This document shows, in pieces, positions 1 through 20,106 of a stretch of 64,000 bases of DNA. Position numbers and translations under genes: made by a program. Position 1 is the first letter of the stretch. Each line of letters starts with the position of its first letter. The notes under the pieces were generated by a model. It saw nothing but the letters and a program-made list of their open reading frames with translations. It was not told the origin of the DNA and searched no databases. The stretch is taken from NCBI GenBank assembly GCA_022316685.1, contig JAKJHU010000167.1, positions 62,001 to 126,000 on the forward strand, written 5' to 3'. This stretch comes from Progne subis subis (taxonomy: Eukaryota; Chordata; Aves; Passeriformes; Hirundinidae).

Positions 1-274
1 CAGCAGACATTTCGCCTCACAGGCAAGAGATTTGTCCCTATAAAAACAAATAACCCAGGTAAATAGAATTCTGGGAGGCTTCACGTGGATTTTTGATGGG
101 TAATTCCAGCCCAGAAGACCCGTGAGGGAAGTTCCAAGGGAGAGGGAGGAAGCCTTCAGTGACTTCTCTACAGCAACAGTAACTGGAGTGAGGGCATTGC
201 CCATCCCCAGGACGCCCTGGGGTGCCACAGGTTCCTGACCAGTAACAAACGAGGGATTCTGCTTCTGCAGGTAG

Positions 275-432
275 AATCCTGGAATCACAGGACGGTGTGG
301 GTTGGAAAGCCCATCCCTTTCCACCCCTGCCATGGCAGGGACACCTTCCACTGTCCCACCCAGGCTGCTCCAAGTCCCAGTGTCCAACCTGGCCTGGGAC
401 ACTGCCAGGGATGGAGCAGCCACAGCCTCCCT
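275..432 (-). mobile_element. CR1 LINE 3' fragment
   Basis: The plus strand reads as the complement of a CR1 3' end: a GAATCACAGGAC-type start, then 'gggttggaaagcccatcc', 'ccatggcagggacaccttcc' and 'ctgccagggatgg'. These are the standard phrases of avian CR1 elements. Only the 3' portion is present, as is usual for 5'-truncated CR1 insertions. Confidence 0.85.
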
Positions 433-1559
433 GGGCAACAGAGGAATTCAAACAAAAATCCACATTTCCTGCCCCCCCAAAATCTGACACACTTCTGGCT
501 CCACCCAGTCTTCCTCCTGTAACTGCTGGGGATTGTCCCCCCGCCAGGACAGCTGAATCCCGCAGGCAGGGCTGCTCATTAGAGCTGTTTTCCACACAGG
601 GCCTCCGTCAGCAGGCTGTGATCCCCAGCGAGGCACCGCTCGAGCAGCTCTGTCCTGGCTGGTGCAGCGCAAACCCGCCAGACACATGAATAATTCAGCT
701 CCAGGAGGGAACTGCCTGTGCCATCGCCATAGTAATGAACGCAGCGACGCCCTTACTGCAGCAGATTATATAGAAGAATTCCAAATCTCTTTAGAAGATT
801 AGATTTTTGTGGAGGTACTAGAGGAACACAGATTAATGAACACACTGGAAAAATAGCATGAGAGGCTTCCCTTCACTTGGAACTTCCCCCACTGCCCAAG
901 CCATGACACCTCCAGGGAAAAGCAGCAACAAATGTTCTCCTGTGGCTGTCCAGACACGTGGAAACCAGGTTAAATCACACAGACCACAGATAACGCTGCC
1001 CTGGCTGTCACCGAGTTTTCCCTTCCCTGCCGCGCTCCAGCTCCCAAGAGGGGGCCCAGCTACTCCCACCGGCTTTGGGCAGCACAGACCTGGCTGTCCA
1101 CAGCAGCAGTTGTACATCAGCACAGTGGTGAATGGCTTCTCCCAAGGGATGAGAGCTGGCTAAGAACTAACTCCCAGTGATTAGTTTCCTCTTCACTCTC
1201 TTGGTTCACATTTGCCAAACAATGACCCAATTCTCACACACACATAGCTAACCCTTCAAATAGGTCAGTCCATGCCTGGACCAAAAGCGCTTCAGTCGCA
1301 GGGGGTGAAAGTGACCTGTGTTTAAAATAAGCCCCGGATGCTTTGCTGTGCAGAGGGCAGCCCTCCGAGCAGCGGTGACCGTGACCTTGCCAGCACACCC
1401 GGGAGTGCCCAGGGCTCCCAGCACTGACAGACTCTGTTACCCTGCCAGTGGCTTTTCTGGATAATCCTCTTTACCTAACACAGGATAGAGAGTATTACTG
1501 GGGCGTTCCTACGGTTTGTGGGTTTATCCTTTAGTTGGTTATGGCCTGTGTGTTCAGAG

Positions 1560-1715
1560 AAGGGAACGGAGCTGGGAAGGGCCTGGAGCCCCAGGGGGGG
1601 CTGAGGGAGCTGGGAAGGGGCTGAGCCTGGAGAAAAGGAGGCTCAGAGGGGACCCTGTGTCTCTGCACAGCTCCTTGACAGAGGGGTGGAGAGAGAACTG
1701 TGGTGTTCTTGCTGC
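1560..1715 (+). mobile_element. CR1 LINE fragment, sense orientation
   Basis: The phrase 'cctggagaaaaggaggctca' followed by a 'gggaccctgtgtctctgcac' segment is the internal 3' part of avian CR1, read in the sense direction. It lacks the terminal octamer tail, so it is an internal or decayed fragment. Confidence 0.7.
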
Positions 1716-2213
1716 AGCCCTGTATCCTGCAGCATCCCAAGCACAGCTGACAGCCAGTGTCCAGCGCTGGGGTTGGAGAATCCCAATGCAAAGGGAGCAC
1801 TGTGGAGTTCCCAGAGCTGTTCCCAGTCTGCAGCCAGTGCTGTCCTAGAACACAGCACAGTGCAGAGGATGCCACAGCACAGAGCTGGAGCAGGTATCTA
1901 ACAGGACCATGTTCCTAATGCCCAGTAAGATGCTGTGACTCAGTGTGGCAGTGTTTGAGGGACACAGCCCAGCTTCCACCAGCACAGCCAGGGCTGCCAC
2001 TAACCCTCAGCACAACAGGTTGTCTCTCACCTCCAAGCCTTGGCAACGGAAAACACAGGAGAGGTGAAAACTCCAAACAAATCCCTGATCATATGCTCCA
2101 CACTCACATCAAACTGCCACCCGTGCCCGTCCCCTCTGTCTGCAGTGCCACCTCATCACCCCAGCCTGCCCAGGCATCCTGCTGGCCTCCCCCAGGCACC
2201 TCCACAGGAGCCT

Positions 2214-2364
2214 GCCCCGCTTCCCGCTGGGTTGGGATCCTGCCCTGCTTCCCTCTGAGTTTAGATCCTAACCTGCTTCCCGCTCGGTTGGGATCCTGCG
2301 GCTGTTCCCGCTCGGTTCGGGTCCTGCCCCGCTTCCCACTGCGTTGGGATCCTGCTGCCGTTCC
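2214..2364. repeat. 28-bp minisatellite, about 5.4 copies
   Basis: Degenerate copies of a 28-bp unit of the form GCC-CCGCTTCCCGCT-GGTTGGGATCCT follow one another from 2214. Five full units end in (G/T)ATCCT or GTCCT and a partial unit follows. The array accounts for part of a long but unrecognisable open frame on the plus strand. Confidence 0.8.
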
Positions 2365-3200
2365 AGGCAGGCAGGTGGCACAGCAGGCACGGGCACTGCA
2401 GAGCTGCAGGCAGTGCCCGCTGCCAGCTCCCAGCAGTGCAGCTCCTCACCTGCCACCAGCGACCCCGGCAGCAGCTCCAGCCCCGAGCCCCGGTGCCGCT
2501 GCCCTCCCGCGCTGCCGCCGCGTCCCAGCACACGGCTCACACGCAGCCCAGGGTAAAGCAAACCCAAACACACGCAGGCATTTCAGTTCCGCTGACAGAC
2601 TACGAGAAAACCTCACGGAATCCGCTGTTCCCGGTTTTCTCTCATGGCACGTAACTGGAGAGCTGGCAGGGGCAGGTGCTGCTCTGAGCTCACAGCAGCC
2701 CCAGGCAGCACCCACCCCGCACCCTCGGCTCCCACCGCTCCAGCAGCGATGGGGAACGGGCATTCCCCGCCGCTGGAACGGCACAGGGAGGACGGCTGTA
2801 AGGAAAGGTTACAGAGGCAGCACAGCAGAACCTGGCACTCGAGGGCTGAGGGGAACCTCAGAGAAATGTGTTACCCCAGAGAGGACGCGTGCGGAGGCTG
2901 AACACTGCCCAGAGCCTTCCGGGGAATCCCGAGCCTATGGATAAAGGAGCTCTTTTCCAGGGTTGAGAGGGCACTGCCATTCCTGGTGTAAGGAAGGAGA
3001 GGAGTGTTCGGGGAGGCCCAGGCACGGGGAACCCTTGGGTGCTCGCAGAGCTGCCCGCCCTGGGCTGGGGGACAGGGACAGGGAGAGCCCAGCGCGTCCC
3101 TGCTGCAGCTCTGCAGCCTCAGCACCACGGAGGGGCACCTGAGCCCTGACAGGCAGTAACACAACCAAAACACTCCGACCTTTGACTTGAAAACATTCTA

Positions 3201-3206
3201 TTTAAT
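3201..3206 (-). terminator. ACVR1: Distal poly(A) signal ATTAAA of ACVR1
   Basis: The minus strand reads AATTAAATAG; CA dinucleotides suited to cleavage follow 12-20 nt later at about 3180-3190. Next comes a GU-rich element (GTGTTTTGGTTGTG) at about 3157-3170. Signal, cleavage site and downstream element are in the normal order and spacing, and base composition changes at this point. Confidence 0.7.
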
Positions 3207-4130
3207 TTATACAAATAACTACTAAATAGAAAAAGTAGATTAAAACAAAATAGTTATTTTTCTGGCAGAGTTTAAATGCATATTATATAGCTTAGAAGAA
3301 ATAAAATGCATTTTTCCCCACAGCATTCATGACCTAATATTCTAGTTTACTCCTCCACGGCTCTCCTTTCCCAGATCAGTAAGATGCCAGACGCAAGGTC
3401 CTGTGGGAAATGGCTATATATACGTTCCATATTCCAACTTAAAATATGGTACAGACCACACACCTACAAATGTGAAGCACTTAAAATGTGACTATCGAGT
3501 TGTAACATGATAATACAGAAAACAATTCATGTTTCAGGTTATATTGTGTTACAAAAATGTCTGTGTAAGAAATCATGAAAGAGGCCACATAAAAATAAGC
3601 TTTAACTTTATGCACTTATTTTACAGTTTAAAAAACTGGCAAGTGCACTAGTAATAAATAATTTGCAAGTTTTGGATAAACAAGAAATTCCTAATGTTCA
3701 GCATTATTGTAAACATCAGTACACATGTAAAATGCAGCTAAAGTCTGACAGTTACGTTTTCAGTTTACCGAATTCTTTTCCTATTACTCAGGCATAGATC
3801 AATGCAGGATACAGCCAATCATATTTTTGGCAAGTCATGTCGTTAAAATTAACAGTGACAGTGCAAGTAAGGAATGCAAAGAATTCCTAGTGCAATAAAG
3901 AAGAGAAGCACAGGCAATATTGCTGATTAAAATTTACCACTTCCATGTGTTCGCCCTGGGAGTGATTATTAGGAGAATTAAAATAAAATATTAAAAAAAT
4001 AAAAAAAATAAAAAAAAAAAAAAAACAAAAAAAAAAACAACCCAAGAAAAGGGGAAAAAAAAAAAGAGAAAAAGAAAAAATACAGGAAAAAAAAGGGAAA
4101 AAAAAAAAGAAAAGCTGTTCAAAGCCATTG

Positions 4131-4136
4131 TTTAAT
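4131..4136 (-). terminator. ACVR1: Possible proximal poly(A) signal ATTAAA
   Basis: A second minus-strand ATTAAA lies 236 nt after the stop codon. It is followed by CA-containing sequence and a long U-rich run that could act as the downstream element. It would give a short 3'UTR isoform. It may equally be chance in AT-rich sequence. Confidence 0.4.
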
Positions 4137-4371
4137 GCCCTGATCTTGTCTTAGGATTTCTCTGTCTTCCTTCAGGCCACTAGCTCAGGCACAGCGCGCG
4201 CAGCCGAGTGCTCAGCGCTCGCCCAGCTGTGGTGGGAGCAGTGCGGACAGCCCGGGGTGCTGCTCCCCAGAACCCCCAGCAGCACCGGGCACCAGGGCCA
4301 CGAACGGCCTGGCCGGAGCCCTCCGGGCCAGCCAAGTGCCTTCCTGCCGGGACAGCACCGCGAGGAGAGCG

Positions 4372-5447
<1,076 letters not shown>

Positions 5448-5578
5448 CGGGTCTGAGAACCATCTGTTGGGAATGTTGGGCCTCTGTTGATCCACACAGA
5501 CCACTTTCCTCATGTCTTCAAAACTGGGATCGTTCGGAACCAGGTCATAGAAGGGTGGCTTGTAGTCTTCCACGATGC
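5448..5578 (-). CDS. ACVR1: ACVR1 exon 10, kinase C-lobe
   Basis: 131 nt encoding the end of Gly420 and residues 421-463. It begins [20 protein letters not shown] and ends NRWFSDP, the alpha-G to alpha-H part of the kinase. The acceptor TCTCACCAG and donor CCG|GTCAGT flank it. It joins exon 9 in phase 1 and exon 11 in phase 0. One substitution from the human sequence as I recall it is visible (DLVP for DVVP). Confidence 0.97.
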
Positions 5579-6137
5579 CTGGTGAGACAAACACACATTA
5601 CAGTGACACTGTGAGTGAACAGCACTTCTGCAGGCACAGAGAGAACACATAACCCACCTAAGAGGCACAAAAATCCTTTAGAAGTCGACCCTGCAGAGTC
5701 ATGCAGCCCTGAACAGCACTCACTGCCCCAGGAACAGCTTTTTCTATGCAAAATGTGAATTATTTGGCTCATACTGCAAGTCCACAAAGTATGAGCTATA
5801 CCCACTTTGCAGATGCTGGAGCTGAAAGGATGAGAAAGGCCCCTTGCCAAAAGGCCATGTTCTGTAATGCACGCAGCTTTCCTGCCTACCAAAAACTAGG
5901 ATTTCTACCAGCAAATGCAAAAATGTAAGGTCTGCGCTGGGGTTTCTAACAGGCTCAACACACACTCTGGTGCTTTCGTAATTCCTGAGAGTGCAATAAG
6001 CATGTCAGCATCCACAGAGCCTCAGGCTGGTGCTTCAAAGCATTTCATTCCTCGTTATGAAAACAGTAAAATCCCCAGTGTAACTGGCACCACGTGCCCT
6101 CACAAAGCCAAACACTGGCACTCAGGAGCTCAGTGCA

Positions 6138-6270
6138 TCCGGACTGGTTCGGGTTGGGAGGGACCTTACAGCCCACCTCATTCCACCCTGCAATGGGCAG
6201 GGACACCTTCCCCTATCCCAGGTCGCTCCAAGCCCCATCCAGCCTGGCCTTGAAACCACCAAGGTGGGCA
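6138..6270 (-). mobile_element. CR1 LINE 3' fragment
   Basis: 'ggttcgggttgggagggacc', 'gcaatgggcagggacacctt' and 'ccaagccccatccagcctgg' are complement phrases of the avian CR1 3' end. The fragment lies antisense on the plus strand, so it has the same orientation as ACVR1 transcription. Confidence 0.85.
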
Positions 6271-7591
6271 TGCCCTGGGGTTTGGCACTGAAACTAGAGC
6301 TGGTGTGTGCGCTCCCCCAGAGCACTGCCAGGCTGGAGCCCTCTGCCTGCCCCGCAGAACACACGTGCAGCTCTGCTTCCTCACTGCATCAGGCTCACAA
6401 ACCACCTACAGGGAGCACAACCCTCTCAGGAAGCCAGTTTACAAACCGGTGTCCAAAGACGGGCACCTGGGTCAGCAGTGTGGAAAAGGCCTGAGCTAAT
6501 GAGGCCCTCTGTGTCCAGCAGGAACATCAAATGGCTGCTGCTGGCAGCTGGGACCAACAGACTGAAATCTGCTGTCCCACAGCCAGACATGAAATCCAGG
6601 AGAATCTCTGCTACTTTGGATACTCTGAAGTTGAAAAAAGGTTCTCAACCCTTCCCACAGCAGTTGAAATTTCAGTTTTCCTGTTCTACTGAAGATGAAG
6701 ATCAAAGTCCCATAGATACTCCTGTGCATACTCTGCAAAAATCTGTAACCTCCTGTCTGCGATGATTGGTCAAAAAGGGAAACAGTCTTCAGGAAACTGC
6801 AAGTGCCTTGGAGAAGTGGGGTGATTTGGGGACCTGCCCACCCAAGCAAGCTCCCATCAGAAGCAGCGGGCAGCCTGCAGGGTTTGCTCAGTGCTACCCT
6901 GACACAGACACAGGACAAACAACGTGCGCTGTGTAAAGCAGCATCACCCACCCTCCTGCTCAGAGCAATTCCCAGCTGCACTTACCAAACATCACCTGCC
7001 GGGCTGAGTTCCTATCCTCACCCTTCTCCTGCCTCCCCAGACCCCAGTTTAGTGTGAGACCTCAGGAACACAACCCCTGTGTGCCCTTTACCTGCCTGTC
7101 TTGCAGCTAAAGCCAGGGCTTTGCACGGGACAAAGACCCAAATCCTGCTGTCACAGAGCTCTGAACACACTCCCAGGGCCACGAGGATATTCCAGATGAA
7201 CTTTACACTGCAGAGACGTCTGGCTCCAGTTCACTATTGCCATGTGGTCTTTCCCAAGCACACAACTGCTACAGAAGACACAGGAAGCGGGGCTGGCCTT
7301 TCCTCCAGTAGTGGCTGTGGAGTGCTCTGAGCTGCTGCCCAGCCCCGTGGGAGCCCTCAGTGGTGCCAGGGAGCTACTCCCCCCAGTCCCAGAGCGTGGC
7401 ACTGACCCCTGACACGCTGCCCTGGCCCACTGCCTGGGGACACCCGTGTCCCACAGCCCGGCTTCCTGGCAGCCTGCAGGTGACTTCTGTCACTTCTGCT
7501 CAGCTGGGGCCACTGGCTCTCTGCTCTCCAGTCAGCTGCAGCTCACAGGTACCACAGTGGCTTCCTACCTTAACCCCGTGTTCACAGACTC

Positions 7592-8012
7592 CCAGAATGG
7601 TTTGAGAGGGGAGGGACCTCAAAGCTCATCCAGTGCCACCCCTGCCATGGCAGGGACACCCTCCCCTGTCCCAGGCTGCTCCAAGCCCCAATGTCCAACC
7701 TGGCCTTGGGCACTGCCAGGGATCCAAGGACAGCCACAGCTGCTCTGGGCATCCTGTGCCAGGGCCTCAACACCCTCACAGCCAAGAAGAACTTTTTCCC
7801 AATCTCCCACCCACCCCTGCCCTCTGGCACTGGGAGCCATTCCCTGTGTCCTGTCCCTCCATTCCTTGTCCCCAGTCCCTCTCCAGCTCTCCTGGAGCCC
7901 CTTCAGGAGCTCTGAGCTCTGCCTGGATCCTTCCCTTCTCCAGGAGAACATTCCCAGCTCTCTCTCCCAGCCTGGCTCTATGGCAGAGGGGCTCCAGCCC
8001 TTGGAGCATGTC
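7592..8012 (-). mobile_element. CR1 LINE 3' fragment, longer copy
   Basis: It starts 'cccagaatggtttgagagg' and continues through 'ccatggcagggacaccctcc', 'cactgccagggatcc', 'agccaagaagaactttttcc' and 'gagctctgagctctgcctgg' to 'ccagcctggctctatggcag'. About 420 bp of the CR1 3' region is kept, in the complement orientation. Long open frames over this interval come from the element. Confidence 0.88.
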
Positions 8013-9628
8013 CACGGCCCTCAGCTGACTTCAAGCCCAGCTGGTCCTGTGCACGCACAAATCTCACTGCTCAACCCCACACAAAGCACGGCAGCAGCTC
8101 CAGCCTCCCACAAGGAACGACACCACAACGCCAGGGCTCCTTTGAGTAGGAACCACCTCTGAGCTTCTGGTGTTACTGTCCTTGTTGAACAAGACCAGAG
8201 CCCTGGGAACAACCCTGACAATTCCCAAGGACCTAAGCTGTGAGTGCCAGGCAAGCATCAAACCAAGGGAGCACGTTCCATGAGCAGGGGACACTCTCCA
8301 GGAAACCAGCACTGCTCTGTTTGAAGAGGAAAACACGGCTTTGGGGACTGAAATCATATTCTGAGTACTGGGAAAATGCTGGCTGGCTCCTACTGCAGCA
8401 CACAGACAACACCAAGTACTCGTTTGTGCCAAAGGAGCTTCCTATCAAATTTTCCTCCTCATACTAAACAAGAAAATACCAAGAACCACTGTGTCATGTG
8501 GAGGACCATTGGGTAGATTTTTAAAAAATAAAAAAATTAAAACAGAATCAATAAATAAAAATTAAGAACTGCCAGACTTAGTAGTCAGGTTAGAGCAAGT
8601 TCAAGGTGTCTGTGAGCTGAAGCACTGAACCAGGCCGAGGCACTGCAAGGCTGTCCACGAGCCCAGGGGAGCACAGGGAGCTGACGAGTGCCTCTGGCCC
8701 CCCGAGACACTCCCACAGCCCTGCTCCTGCAGCCTCACTCCCAATGCCAAAGTCTCACTGCCAAGCAAACAGGGTGACCAGAGCGGCCACCTGACCCGCA
8801 ATGATTCCCACACGGCTCAGCTCACGGAGGTGAGGGAAGATGTTACCCCATCCCAGCCGGTGCAAGGGCACAAATTACTGACAGCAGCAGCCAGGAGTCT
8901 GACACTGAAGCTGGTTCTGTGCAATTAGTATCACCAGCACCTGAAACTTCAGACTGTCCTGACATGACCAGAGCAGAGAGAGACGTGCATCACCTGAAGT
9001 TCTTCCATGGTGGCACTGAGCTCAGTCAGAACCAAATTCCCAGAGCATGCACCTATTAGCAGGTAGGTCTGCAGTCCCAGGAGCTCCACATCAACCTGGT
9101 GAAGCTGCCAGCACCGTCCACCCTTGCTCACTCCAGAGCAGCTCAGGTAAAGCCCATTGCTGCAGCAATATCTGTGTCCAGCACCAGAACTGTACCTGTG
9201 CACAGCCCAGGCTGCATTCCAACTCGCTAAAGCAAAAGCAGTCCCAAATTCTGATACTTCCTGCACTTCCTGTATTCTTTTTTCCTGTCCTTTAGGGTTT
9301 GCCATGAGAAACAGACACCTTCAAATATTCACTATGGTTTAATGACACAAGGAAGAACAGAGACTTTGTGATCTAAAATTTTAACTTAGCTCTTTGGCAT
9401 GAATTAGGTCTCACCAGGACTTAGAATGAGCAGGGGACTGACTCTCTTCTCTGCCTTAACAGAAATGGCAACAGGACTCAGCCACTGTAGCCAACACAGC
9501 AAGAGCTCCCTCAGCGTCCCAGGGGTCCGAGCGCTGTGGAGGCACAGCACGCTCCTGTGCAGGGGCTCTGCCGTGAGTTACCCCTGCTCACCTGTCCCAG
9601 AGCCAGGGAAGGAGCCCCAGGCACTCAC

Positions 9629-9826
9629 CGTTGCTGACCATGCGCCTGGCCACCTCCCAGAGGACCAGCCCAAAGGCCCAGATGTCCACCCGCTTGTAGG
9701 AGTCGAAGCAGTCAGCCTGGATCGTCTCGTCCAGGACTTCTGGAGCCATGTAGCGCTTGGTGCCCACACGGGGATTGTTCCCCACGTCCAGCTGGTTTGT
9801 GCTTTGGGAATGCATGACTGCAAGGC
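9629..9826 (-). CDS. ACVR1: ACVR1 exon 9, kinase activation segment
   Basis: 198 nt encoding the end of Gly354, residues 355-419 and the first base of Gly420. It starts [17 protein letters not shown] directly after the DLG of exon 8. It contains the activation loop, the P+1 region [13 protein letters not shown] with the APE motif, and the alpha-F helix [17 protein letters not shown]. Donor AACG|GTGAGT and acceptor TCCTTCAG flank it. Compared with the human sequence as I recall it, Q-V-D near residue 391 is Q-A-D. Key catalytic features are intact. Confidence 0.98.
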
Positions 9827-10796
9827 CTGAAGGACACAAGAAAGAGGTCACGGTTAAGTCCCCTTCAACTGTAGCAGCACACACTTAAAGGCCCCAGGGG
9901 CAGCGACCCCATCAGATGGTTTCTGAAAGAGAAGGGGCCCAACTGCCCAGAGACCATTGGGGTCAGCTCCAAACCCGGCACAACCAGCCCCTGAGGCCGC
10001 AGACAGGCCCATTATCTCCTAAGGGATTATCATCCAGCATTTTATTGCACTCTTGCAAAACACTGTCATGAAGTGTTTTGCAGCCACTGGATGTCCCCAG
10101 CACTCCGGGCATGGATACACAGAGGCCAAGCAGCTGCTGCTTAGAAGAAAACAATTTTACACGGCATTCAAATTTATTTATAGACCTTTTGGGTAGGTGG
10201 ATACACCCGAACCGTGGGGAAGGGAGGAGAAAAACACCGCACGAAGGATACACACAAGTTAAAAAAATACAGCTGGAAAACAAAAAAACACCGTATTTGC
10301 AGCAGCTTGAAAAATAAACATCCTCAAGCAGATCTAAAATGAGTCAGACAAAACCACTCTACCTGGTTTCTACTAATTACTAAACATTTAAGCAGAGAAC
10401 ATTATGTGAGGAACTAATTTACTGTAAATTTGGAAACACACAGAGCACTCATTTGGCCACGGTAAACAGAGAGCACTGCAAATTGAGCAGCAGAGGGTGC
10501 ATGGCAGAGCCAAGCGACAGAGCAGGCGACGCAAACTCTCCCTAATTTCCTCAACAAATCTAAGAATGACATATACTATTTGCATTTAACAGGAGTTTAT
10601 TTTAGGTGAACCTTAAAAGGCTTTTTACCTCAGTCCCACAAAAACTAACCTATCACCACACCATTCATTTGCTTTTCTTCCCAAAGAACAGTCTGTTCTT
10701 TAACGTAACCAAAATTTGGAAAATACCTTTCTACAATTCAAATGCACTTCAAGATATTTCAAGTTGATAAGAATATGCTTAAGGCACCTCTAGAAA

Positions 10797-11100
10797 GATC
10801 ACAGAATACTTTGGGTTGGAAGGGATCTTCAAGTTCATCCAGCTCCCCTCTGCCACGGCAGGGACACCTCCCACTGTCCCAGGCTGCTCCAGCCCCAGTG
10901 TCCAACCCAGCCTGGGCACTGCCAGGGATCCAGGGGCAGCCACAGCTGCTCTGGGCACCCTGTGCCAGGGCTGCCCACCCTCACTGTAAAACACTTCCTA
11001 TATTTAATGTAAATCAACCCTCTTTCAGTTTCAAACCACCTCCCCTTGGCCCACCACAACAAGCACTAAAATGTTTGTCCCCACCCTTCTCAGGGACACC
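10797..11100 (-). mobile_element. CR1 LINE 3' fragment
   Basis: 'atcacagaatactttgggtt' followed by 'gccacggcagggacacctcc', 'cactgccagggatccagg', 'gctctgggcaccctgtgcc' and 'ctctttcagtttcaaacc' is the complement of the CR1 3' end, in standard order. Confidence 0.88.
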
Positions 11101-12861
11101 TCAAGTACCATCTCATGGCCCCAGACTGATGAGATGTCTGTTCCTGTTCCCAGATCCAAGTTCTTTTGTCAAATATTGACACACACACGTATATTTTTAT
11201 GTACTATTTAAAATTCACATTGATTATATTATACAGTATGTATGGTTTACAGGTTTTCTTTTTAAAAAGCTTGCAACAGCAAACAAAGGTTAGAAACCAC
11301 ATTTCCTGGCCAGCTCTGAAAACAAGACCTTGAAGAGCACCTCAATAAAAACTGTAAAACTCCATCCAAACCCAGCAAAACAGATCCCAGAGGCCGACAG
11401 GTCAAGGTTTACAGCAGAGGGAGGCAAGTCAGCGTGCTGCACACCACACACCAAGGAGGTGGGGCACGGGGCCAGGGGACACTGCTGTAACCTGGCTCCC
11501 AGCACACAGGCATCCCAGCTGCTCAGGAGCTGGGAAGCAGATCCTGCTCCACTCCAGGGTCTCCTTCCCCCAGGGCCCCTCAAAGCACAGAACTGAGGGG
11601 CACTGAGCACGGGGCAGAGCAGCTCCTGCTTTAAGAGAGCCGTTGCTAAAAAGGAACACCCTGGTTCGACGAGACCCACGCAGCACGCTGCAGGATCTGC
11701 TGCTCTGCCACGGCCCCACGTGCTGTCAGCTCCGGGTGAGAGTTGCCCAACTCAGACCCAGCATCAGGCACGTGCTCTGCTTTGGAAGGACAAAGGCAAA
11801 ACTTCTCCCCAGCTGACAGACCGAGCAGGAATGGCATCCATTCCTGGACTTTGACACCCAGCTTAGCCAGAGCATATCTGAGCCAGCCACTGCTGGTAGT
11901 GCAGCTCCTGATCCTGGGGTGCCATGGGCCAGAGCAGCTCCCAGCTCCGCTCCCTGAGAGGAAGAGACCAGGGGTGGAAACAAGACAGAGCCTCACAGAG
12001 GAAAGGGCATGAATGCATGCCAGAAGCAGCAAATTCTTTGGTGGATTTCCCTTACAGAGGAGGAACATAGGAAAAATGTGACAGATACATGTCTGAGGAG
12101 TACACACTTAAAAAAAAATAGCTATTTAACCACCATAAAAACTAATCAGGAAGTGTTTACTGCTGTGCTCTCTTGGAAAAATCTTTCAAACATCTGGAAT
12201 CTCTAGATAAATAGTGTAATAGATTTCACTGTACCAGTGCCATGTCAATCAATGCCAGGATGCGCTGCCCCTCCTCAGAGTGAACTACAGATTTATTTAA
12301 AAGCCAGTCTCTGATGCTTTGTATTTTCAATTTACTGCTCCATTTGTTACTATTCCCACATCAAATTTCCAGAGGCCCAAGTATATGGCTTTCATGTTTT
12401 CCCTGTCTCTATCTCAAATCTCTCAGTCACAAGTGACAAAAACTACGCAGTAGAATTATTATTTTAAAAACTCCCATCTCCTGATACACCTTTTGCCTAG
12501 GCAATGGTGCCCCAACACTATTCTAGCACTCTTTTCTCCCTTGTCCTCAGAGAAAAGAAAAAGCTACTGTCAGACATGCCTCCAAGGTGTGAACAAGCCA
12601 CACTGCTGTGACTGCTCCTGACAGCCGTGCATCATTCCTCAATTCCAAAGCAGCTGGTCCCAGGGAAGCCACTCCTGACTCACCGAACACTCTGCACCAC
12701 TGCAGCTGGACAGAGCTGCGACACGAGCACACGGCTCAGACTGTCTGTGGGAGGACACTTATTTCAGAAACCAAGTCTGATCGCCGCATCCCCTGGGATC
12801 CGGAAATGGGATTTAACAGCGGAAACCCAGGAAATTCCCCAAAAAAGGGGGTGGGCTGCAG

Positions 12862-12875
12862 GCGCCACCTGGCGG
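12862..12875 (-). promoter_or_regulatory. CTCF-like core motif in intron 8
   Basis: The minus strand reads CCGCCAGGTGGCGC, which matches the known CTCF core CCASYAGRKGGC at all but the third position. It sits in a GC-rich patch just before the 70-bp minisatellite. Binding is inference from the motif alone. Confidence 0.4.
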
Positions 12876-12966
12876 CCGCGGCGGGCACTGCGGGGACACT
12901 CGGGAGGGGCAGTGCGGGGGCAGGAGGGGTCACCGCGGGGTCACCGCGGGGTCACCGCGACTCAGA

Positions 12967-19888
<6,922 letters not shown>

Positions 19889-20106
19889 TGCCAGCGTGCT
19901 GTCCCCCACGTTGGAGGCAATGAGGCCCTCGATCGTGCCATACTCTGCATCCCTAGAATTGAGCCTCTCCATGTGGTTTTTCTGTATTCTCCGTATGATC
20001 AGCACAGCTACCGCAGAAAAAACTACCAGGACTACCACAGGAGCCAGGATAACGATGATCAGTGTTTCCATGCTGTAACCTGCAGCTTCTCCTTGAAAGG
20101 TTTGCC
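19889..20106 (-). CDS. ACVR1: ACVR1 exon 5, transmembrane and juxtamembrane
   Basis: 218 nt encoding the end of Gly107 and residues 108-179. After a short extracellular stalk ([13 protein letters not shown]) comes a hydrophobic helix of about 25 residues (about 121-146), rich in Val, Ile and Leu, then a basic stop-transfer [12 protein letters not shown]. The conserved juxtamembrane [21 protein letters not shown] follows. Donor GCA|GTAAGT (phase 0) and acceptor TTTTCCAAG flank it. The stalk and helix differ greatly from mammals, whereas the cytoplasmic half is conserved. Confidence 0.96.

Larger units (their letters stand above)
1..3182. other. Intergenic region downstream of ACVR1
   Basis: No coding exon is recognisable here. 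The stretch holds two CR1 fragments (275-432 and 1560-1715), a 28-bp minisatellite at 2214-2364 and a GC-rich segment at about 2200-3170. The sharp change from GC-rich to AT-rich sequence at about 3180 coincides with the predicted 3' end of ACVR1. In mammals the neighbour on this side is ACVR1C, but none of its exons is visible. Confidence 0.6.
3183..4371 (-). other. ACVR1: ACVR1 3' untranslated region
   Basis: AT-rich, non-repetitive sequence runs from the ACVR1 stop codon at 4372-4374 down to a poly(A) signal at 3201-3206. The segment 3990-4115 is nearly all A on the plus strand, so the mRNA carries a U-rich tract just after the stop-proximal part. A second ATTAAA at 4131-4136 lies immediately before that tract. 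Length (about 1.2 kb) is inferred from signals, not from transcripts. Confidence 0.75.
5579..9628 (-). other. ACVR1: ACVR1 intron 9
   Basis: Four-kilobase intron with two CR1 fragments (6138-6270 and 7592-8012) and otherwise unique sequence. An AT-rich patch lies at about 8515-8580. No additional exon was recognised. Confidence 0.85.

Noticed and set aside
1943..2944. 333-residue plus-strand open frame
   Set aside because: GC-rich Pro/Ala/Ser-rich composition that overlaps a 28-bp minisatellite; no domain and no splice pattern.
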